Below, piece by piece: positions 59,815-64,000 of a DNA stretch of 64,000 nt. The first letter of the stretch is position 1. Each line of letters starts with the position of its first letter. The notes below the pieces were generated by a model. The model saw nothing but the letters and a program-made list of their open reading frames with translations. It was not told the origin of the DNA and did no database searches. The position numbers were made by a program, and so were the translations under genes. The stretch comes from a virus: IMG/VR virus record IMGVR_UViG_3300020183_000042, positions 1-64,000 of that record; one strand, given 5' to 3'.

Positions 59815-60728
59815 ACAATTACTCCATTACATATTTTAGAGTGGTGTTCTATAGCATAGTCTTTCATTTTGAGTTCCATGTCAATATCAAATTCTAATCC
59901 GTATGTATTAAATGGATTTTCAGCAAAATCAGCATGGGAACGAGGATTATTTCCGGGTTTACTTTCGCTGTAATGAAAAAGCGGTCTATATCCATGCCAT
60001 GTATCATAACACATTCTTAGTGCTGTTTCTTCGTCCAGATTGTCTGGATTACATTTGTGATGAAGATAATCGAAAGTAATTGGTATATTGGTTGCTTTGT
60101 GAAAAATATTAACTAGTTCGTTCACATTCCAGCAGTTAATTTTGTCATCATTTTCAATAACCAGTCTGCTCCTACAATTAGGATCAAGACGATTAAAATT
60201 TTGAATAAAGCGACTAATGATTTCAGAGTGTGTTCCATTTTTGTTGTGAACATGAAGGTTCATTGGGTTGGTATAATTTGCTTCAAGGCCAATTCTGTCG
60301 AAGAAACTGCTGTAGAAATTGAGTTCTGTGATTGTTTTATCCACGGCTTTCTGGTTAGTGGAAGCGAGGACATTAAATTCACTAGGATGAGCAGAAACAC
60401 GAACCCCAGTGCGGGAAATAGTTTGTGCAATATTATCAAACTCATCTTGAATAGCATCATGATTAGGTAAATCTTCTAGGCTAACATTAGCCTCGTCAAA
60501 AGTAATTAGAGGAAAAATATCGCTACTAACTCGGTAAACATAATTATTTTCAGCACAAAATTCAATAGTCTTATCTGTTACCATAAGATTGTTTTGAATT
60601 CTGCTACCAAGAATTTCTAGTGCTTCTTCTCGCGGTAAACTAGAAAAACGCTTATAGGTCATAGTCTGATGACTAAAACCATCCTCTTTAAGTTTGAGAC
60701 TAATACAGCAAAGGCCGAGTCTGTTCAT
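59811..60728 (-). CDS. uvdE: UV damage endonuclease (UvdE)
   Basis: A 305-residue UvdE-family enzyme: RLGLCCISLKL start, VSAHPSEFNVLAS, NLHVHNKNG, IENDDK, and FDYLHHKCNP with HYSESKPGNNPRSHADF supply the metal ligands. It nicks DNA 5' to UV lesions. Its ATG at 60728 lies about seven bases after the -10 box of the promoter at 60736-60763, so the message would be leaderless. A longer start inside the promoter is rejected. Confidence 0.9.
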   Translation of the reverse strand: MNRLGLCCISLKLKEDGFSHQTMTYKRFSSLPREEALEILGSRIQNNLMVTDKTIEFCAENNYVYRVSSDIFPLITFDEANVSLEDLPNHDAIQDEFDNIAQTISRTGVRVSAHPSEFNVLASTNQKAVDKTITELNFYSSFFDRIGLEANYTNPMNLHVHNKNGTHSEIISRFIQNFNRLDPNCRSRLVIENDDKINCWNVNELVNIFHKATNIPITFDYLHHKCNPDNLDEETALRMCYDTWHGYRPLFHYSESKPGNNPRSHADFAENPFNTYGLEFDIDMELKMKDYAIEHHSKICNGVIV

Positions 60729-60735
60729 GGGTGAA

Positions 60736-60763
60736 ATCATACCACAGTATCGGCAAAAGTCAA
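60736..60763 (-). promoter_or_regulatory. Sigma70-type promoter for UvdE
   Basis: Minus-strand TTGACT (60758-60763) and TATGAT (60736-60741) with 16 bases between; the spacer holds CCGATACTGTGG, a motif shared with 57843-57870. Places the transcript start on the UvdE ATG. Confidence 0.7.
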
Positions 60764-60957
60764 GCAGCGTCTTGAGAAATTTCTTCCGCACTATGAATTT
60801 TTACCACATGAAATTCTATGCTTGGAGAGTATAAGATATTGAATTTTTTAATAGCATCTTCTGATGATTCGGCGTCTAATACCTCATTAACTAACAGATG
60901 TTGTTTGTATGGATCGTATAATCTATATACTTGTGCTGTAATATTAAATTGTTTCAT
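60760..60957 (-). CDS. Hypothetical small protein
   Basis: A 65-residue protein of alternating strands and helix ([38 protein letters not shown]). Its start overlaps the end of ThyX by 14 bases; its end meets the UvdE promoter. No family. Confidence 0.6.
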   Translation of the reverse strand: MKQFNITAQVYRLYDPYKQHLLVNEVLDAESSEDAIKKFNILYSPSIEFHVVKIHSAEEISQDAA

Positions 60958-61594
60958 TGTGCCACCCTAATGCTTCTCCAATAATAGGAAATTGTTCAGT
61001 AAAAATACGTTTACATTCTTTGGCTATGATTTGATGTTCTTTTTGAGTGCCGTTACTAGAACGCAAATCTATATAATGAATCCATGAGCGAATTGATCCA
61101 CTCATATAAAGTCTAGTGGGAGTTGCTAGTGGTAATATGAATCTGGCACACTCTTTTGCTATTCCATCCTCTATCATTCCATCATACAACGCTTTTGATT
61201 TAGCAAAATGCTCGCGGATTCTAGTATACCATTTTACTTTGGTTTCAACTTGTATATCGTCTATACTGTTTTGTCTATTTTTAGTATCTTGACGACGAAG
61301 TTCAAACAATGGTATTTCTTCTGATAATAATGTTGTATCAGCATATCGCTGAGAAAATTCTTGATAAGTAAAACTTCTGTGTCGTAGAATTTGAGCAGCA
61401 AGTCCTCTTGTGGTATTGATTTCCACAGTCATAAATGCCATCTCAAAAATACTCCAGTGTTGGTGATCTATGCAGTATTTTAACAACTTGGATATATTGT
61501 CATTATTCTGATTGTTAGGATTGCTTACTCTAGCACAGTATGCTATGTGTTTTTCTGCATCTGGAGTAACGCTTACTAGTTTCACATTATCCAT
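60944..61594 (-). CDS. thyX: Flavin-dependent thymidylate synthase ThyX
   Basis: A 216-residue ThyX. The signature RHRx7S is at residues 71-81 ([11 protein letters not shown]). It converts dUMP to dTMP using FAD and methylene-tetrahydrofolate, and gets dUMP from the dCMP deaminase encoded at 6068-6538. ATG at 61594 is chosen. It overlaps the upstream gene by eight bases. Confidence 0.93.
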   Translation of the reverse strand: MDNVKLVSVTPDAEKHIAYCARVSNPNNQNNDNISKLLKYCIDHQHWSIFEMAFMTVEINTTRGLAAQILRHRSFTYQEFSQRYADTTLLSEEIPLFELRRQDTKNRQNSIDDIQVETKVKWYTRIREHFAKSKALYDGMIEDGIAKECARFILPLATPTRLYMSGSIRSWIHYIDLRSSNGTQKEHQIIAKECKRIFTEQFPIIGEALGWHNETI

Positions 61595-61844
61595 AATTAC
61601 TATCACTAATATGAGCGTCTGTTTTTTCTAGGTTGTTTTGATATTCTTTTTGGTATTCAACCCACTTATTATCTGTTATATGATTGAAAATCGCTCTAGC
61701 AAGTTTACTAACACTTGGAGCAACACCGCTAGTATTAGGATCATTAGAATCCAATTTTGCCCAATAATACTGATTATCGTCCTTATCTTTAATAGTCTCA
61801 TAGCCTTTATTCTTTGCCCAACTTTTAGTTTCTTTCCAAAGCAT
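61587..61844 (-). CDS. Hypothetical protein
   Basis: An 85-residue protein with [63 protein letters not shown]. The repeated aromatic/charged pattern suggests a small folded domain, but no family is recognised. Confidence 0.6.
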   Translation of the reverse strand: MLWKETKSWAKNKGYETIKDKDDNQYYWAKLDSNDPNTSGVAPSVSKLARAIFNHITDNKWVEYQKEYQNNLEKTDAHISDSNYG

Positions 61845-61845
61845 A

Positions 61846-62457
61846 TTATGTTCCGTGTTTGTATTTTTGATAGAGAGAGTTTATTTTTCTAAAAACTTCT
61901 GGAGGAGTATTTTCTACAATAAATTTATCTTCATTATCTGTTATGTATGCTTGAAGTTCATCGTTTAATACATCGTTATTATAACCTTTGTCTAAGATAA
62001 ACTGTCTTACCTTTTTCATTTTTTTCTTGTTGTTGTCTAATATAGAGTTAACTGTTCGTGCATATTGATCATTTGCGGAATACAAAGCATGACTTAATTC
62101 GTGTCTTAAAGTTGCTTGATCTTGAGCGCCAATGATATAGAAATTATCGTGTCTGTATCTGAAAAATTCTAGTAGATTGGTTTCGTACTCTGTTAGTGGG
62201 TCAAATAAACCTTTTTTAAATGGGTCTAATACTTTGCTTGGAAAATTAAAACCAATCCAATCTTTGTGATAAGTATCTCCACCATAAGTTAGCGAATACC
62301 ATTCTCGTAATTGTCCAACTGTGAAAATTTTATCTCTAAAATCTGGATTGATACTCTCATAATGCTCTTGAAAACGCATAAAAGATAGAGACAATTCTTG
62401 CTGAGAATCTGCCTTTATCCACACGCTATTATGCGGTTGTTTTTGAATAGTGAGCAT
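61846..62457 (-). CDS. HExxH metalloprotease-like protein
   Basis: A 203-residue protein with LRHELSHALYS, giving the zinc motif H119-E120-x-x-H123, and a downstream acidic helix (NDELQAYITDNE) that may supply the third ligand. Likely a small metallopeptidase; substrate unknown. No signal peptide, so it would act in the cytoplasm. Confidence 0.6.
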   Translation of the reverse strand: MLTIQKQPHNSVWIKADSQQELSLSFMRFQEHYESINPDFRDKIFTVGQLREWYSLTYGGDTYHKDWIGFNFPSKVLDPFKKGLFDPLTEYETNLLEFFRYRHDNFYIIGAQDQATLRHELSHALYSANDQYARTVNSILDNNKKKMKKVRQFILDKGYNNDVLNDELQAYITDNEDKFIVENTPPEVFRKINSLYQKYKHGT

Positions 62458-62648
62458 TATTTATTGTCTTTACCAAGCCATTGAGGAAAATTACTAATAT
62501 CTAAAGATCCCAACAAAAGCATAGATGGTTTTTCTGCTAGATTACGAATAGCATAACACTTATTGTGATTAGAATCATAACCACAATCAATAACATCATA
62601 CTCTGTTACACTATGCAACATTTGTATGAGAGTTTCAATATCATTCAT
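62457..62648 (-). CDS. Hypothetical protein
   Basis: A 63-residue protein (LIQMLHSVTEYDVIDCGYDSNHNKCYAIRNL). ATG at 62648 preferred to a TTG. Overlaps the metalloprotease-like gene by one base. No family. Confidence 0.55.
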   Translation of the reverse strand: MNDIETLIQMLHSVTEYDVIDCGYDSNHNKCYAIRNLAEKPSMLLLGSLDISNFPQWLGKDNK

Positions 62649-62650
62649 AA

Positions 62651-62878
62651 TCAAGATGGAATTTGTTTATTCTCTGTGTTAGATAGAACATATTTGTTTA
62701 GTGTTGCTAGTTTACTATCGGCACTATCTAACAAATCAACATATTTCTTTAACTCTAACAACAAATCAGAATGTTCACCAATTCCAACGGGTGAATTTAG
62801 GTATACTGATAATGTAGCAACCGCTTCGCTAATTTGAGCATTGTAATGATCCACAAGGGCTTTTGTAAGAGGATTCAT
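62651..62878 (-). CDS. Hypothetical helical protein
   Basis: A 75-residue protein with helical character (LTKALVDHYNAQISEAVATLSVYLNSP). No family recognised. Confidence 0.6.
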   Translation of the reverse strand: MNPLTKALVDHYNAQISEAVATLSVYLNSPVGIGEHSDLLLELKKYVDLLDSADSKLATLNKYVLSNTENKQIPS

Positions 62879-62887
62879 ATTTTCTTT

Positions 62888-63112
62888 CTAGGTTTTGGGT
62901 TCGTAATAATTGTTTTTGATTAGTTCCACAACATATCGTGAAGTGTCTGGCACGTTGTTACCACCCATATAATAACTAGCCAGAAAATCGAACAAACGTA
63001 GTAATTTTTGTTTCTCAACATACTCAGCATGATATGATTCGTATTCTAATCCAATATATTCTCCAACACTGTTAGAGAATTTGATGATATTATTGTATAA
63101 TTGTTTGTTCAT
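62888..63112 (-). CDS. Hypothetical protein
   Basis: A 74-residue protein (YNNIIKFSNSVGEYIGLEYESYHAEYVEKQKLLRLFDFLASYYMGG) with helical and aromatic content. No family. Confidence 0.6.
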   Translation of the reverse strand: MNKQLYNNIIKFSNSVGEYIGLEYESYHAEYVEKQKLLRLFDFLASYYMGGNNVPDTSRYVVELIKNNYYEPKT

Positions 63113-63118
63113 AATAAC

Positions 63119-63427
63119 TCAATGAAGATCAGGGCAAGTGTTGTTGTTTTGTTTTTGTATCATATCCAGAGCATTATGATATCCATCAGCATAAGCGGAT
63201 GTTGTATCTCCTTCGTTAGTTGCATATAAAACAACTGTTTTATCATCTAAATTTACGAATAAATGCTCATTACCAATACCAAACTGTGCTATAGCAGCAT
63301 TGTGTCCTAAAAATCTTTCGTATGTATATACGGATATAATTTCTTTTTCCATAATTATACTATCTGTTTGTTTTGCACAACCACAGATTACTGTTATTAG
63401 CATAATTAGAATCTTATATTTGGTCAT
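63119..63427 (-). CDS. Probable lipoprotein
   Basis: A 102-residue protein with a signal peptide and lipobox-like Cys (MTKYKILIMLITVICGC, Cys17). It should be anchored in the envelope. The mature part is mixed strand and helix. No family. It overlaps the broken small gene by 14 bases. Confidence 0.55.
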   Translation of the reverse strand: MTKYKILIMLITVICGCAKQTDSIIMEKEIISVYTYERFLGHNAAIAQFGIGNEHLFVNLDDKTVVLYATNEGDTTSAYADGYHNALDMIQKQNNNTCPDLH

Positions 63428-63638
63428 AGTTGCTCCAGTTTTTCTCTAGATGCTCCAGCGTTAGTCTAGTTGTACCATCGTCGTAGAAACAGTCAAGGTC
63501 TGTCTGAGTAATTTTTTTATATTCTGTGGGCCAAGTGTGGTACAAAACATTCATAACCGATTGACCGTATCACATATCTTCATGTGAACCATATGTTTCA
63601 TCAACAAGATCTAGGAATATCTGGTTTATCGTAGTCAT
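63414..63638 (-). pseudogene. Small gene split by an in-frame TGA
   Basis: A minus-strand reading frame from ATG 63638 to TAA 63414 is interrupted by TGA at 63570-63572. The two parts read MTTINQIFLDLVDETYGSHEDM and YGQSVMNVLYHTWPTEY...EHLEKNWSNYDQI in the same frame, and Trp would fit well at the stop. TGA is used as a normal stop elsewhere (for example rIIB and the ATGA overlaps), so this is probably a nonsense change or a sequencing error. Re-initiation at ATG 63554 is possible. Confidence 0.55.
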
Positions 63639-63693
63639 CTTTCCCAACTCTGTGATCTATCGCTCTTGCTAAAATAAGCAAATACCTATTCAT
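63601..63693 (-). CDS. Small peptide (30 aa)
   Basis: Begins in an ATGA overlap with the 63690-63908 gene; encodes MNRYLLILARAIDHRVGKDDYDKPDIPRSC. It has a hydrophobic start and may be a coupled short peptide. It overlaps the start of the broken gene. Confidence 0.4.
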   Translation of the reverse strand: MNRYLLILARAIDHRVGKDDYDKPDIPRSC

Positions 63694-63908
63694 AGAACGC
63701 TAACACTTGTTTTTGGTTTCTGATTATTTTTACAATCTGCTAGTTCTCCCTTTAATTTAATAACATATCTCATCCAGGCATCTATTTCTTCTTGCATATT
63801 TAATAATTCGCACTGAACATCCATTAATAATTCTGGTTGAACGGAACCATATTCATTGACCCAACTATCAAATTTCGACCAAATGTTTTGTCGTCTTTGA
63901 TTATCCAT
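63690..63908 (-). CDS. Hypothetical helical protein
   Basis: A 72-residue protein with a helical middle (MDVQCELLNMQEEIDAWMRYVIKLKGELADCKNN). It looks like a coiled-coil accessory. No family. Four bases separate it from the partial gene upstream. Confidence 0.6.
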   Translation of the reverse strand: MDNQRRQNIWSKFDSWVNEYGSVQPELLMDVQCELLNMQEEIDAWMRYVIKLKGELADCKNNQKPKTSVSVL

Positions 63909-63912
63909 GAAT

Positions 63913-63999
63913 TTATGTCCATAAGTGATGTCGGATTTTGATCAATTCGATCAACATCTTTGTATCTTCCTCGTCGTATTCTTCTTCTAGTTCATAAAC
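63913..63999 (-). CDS. Acidic protein, C-terminal part (cut by window edge)
   Basis: An open frame entering from the right edge and ending at TAA 63913. Its last 28 residues include VYELEEEYDEEDTKMLIELIKIRHHLWT: acidic then helical. Identity unknown because the rest lies outside the window. Confidence 0.5.
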   Translation of the reverse strand, partial: VYELEEEYDEEDTKMLIELIKIRHHLWT

Positions 64000-64000
64000 T

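Noticed and set aside
60729-60791. Longer UvdE start
   Set aside because: Lies within the promoter and is not part of the UvdE family N-terminus.
43970-63908. Reassignment of TGA to Trp in this genome
   Set aside because: Many genes, including rIIB and ATGA overlaps, use TGA as a stop, and Trp is encoded by TGG.
1-64000. CRISPR array
   Set aside because: No direct repeats with regular spacers were seen.
1-64000. Insertion sequence or transposase
   Set aside because: No transposase motif or terminal inverted repeats recognised; mobile content is limited to the intein and HNH nucleases.

Overview
This window looks like part of a large tailed-phage genome, probably a myovirus of an uncultured host. 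It is AT-rich and tightly packed. Almost every gene lies on the minus strand, often with ATGA or short overlaps, so transcription runs from high to low coordinates. Phage hallmarks are paired rIIA-like and rIIB-like genes, tail-fibre-type proteins, PhoH, recombination endonuclease VII, ThyX, a class II ribonucleotide reductase, a RecA-like recombinase cut by the left edge, an ATP-dependent DNA ligase, a phage-type sigma factor and several HNH nucleases. No replication, capsid or terminase gene is recognised, so genome size and lineage stay open.

Layout by coordinate. 0-6.5 kb: recombinase, PhoH, HNH nuclease, ribonucleotide reductase and dCMP deaminase (DNA metabolism). 6.5-16.3 kb: small membrane proteins, a papain-like protease interrupted by an intein, and tail-fibre or adhesin genes. 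16.3-21.4 kb: a DeoC-like protein lacking its lysines, a ClpP-like protease, a sigma factor, a PAP2 phosphatase and probable virion proteins. 21.4-36.9 kb: glycosyltransferases and a sugar/cyclitol pathway (4,6-dehydratase, PLP enzyme with His in place of Lys, epimerase, sugar kinase, dehydroquinate-synthase-like cyclase, SDR, two-gene thiamine-diphosphate enzyme, NeuB-like synthase, HAD phosphatase), plus GMP reductase and a macrodomain. 37-44 kb: secreted trypsin-like protease, actin-like ATPase, periplasmic thioredoxin, 2-oxoglutarate oxygenase and RuvB. 44-64 kb: rIIB/rIIA, small accessory genes, ligase, endonuclease VII, tRNAs, tmRNA, RNA methyltransferase, UV endonuclease and ThyX.

Two RNA-level observations stand out. 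A complete tmRNA (ssrA) gene at 54619-54972 has a perfect acceptor stem, a pseudoknot before the resume codon and an encoded tag ALTGNNQLALAA. It has its own promoter and sits back to back with the only convincing plus-strand gene, an HNH nuclease, followed by tRNA-Ile(UAU). Second, ten sigma70-type promoters with TTGAC(A/T), a 16-17 bp spacer and a TATAAT-like box occur at 47-61 kb and once at 6.5 kb, in front of DNA- and RNA-metabolism genes. I found none in the tail and glycan region, which suggests an early/late split in which the encoded sigma factor could serve the late genes. Two of these promoters place the predicted transcript start on the start codon, implying leaderless mRNAs.

The most distinctive metabolic content is the glycan module. 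Its enzymes fit synthesis of a deoxy, possibly branched or cyclised sugar, although no nucleotidyltransferase is present here. Signs of recent rearrangement include a tandem partial duplication of a glycosyltransferase, an epimerase stub fused to neuB, and a small gene broken by an in-frame TGA.
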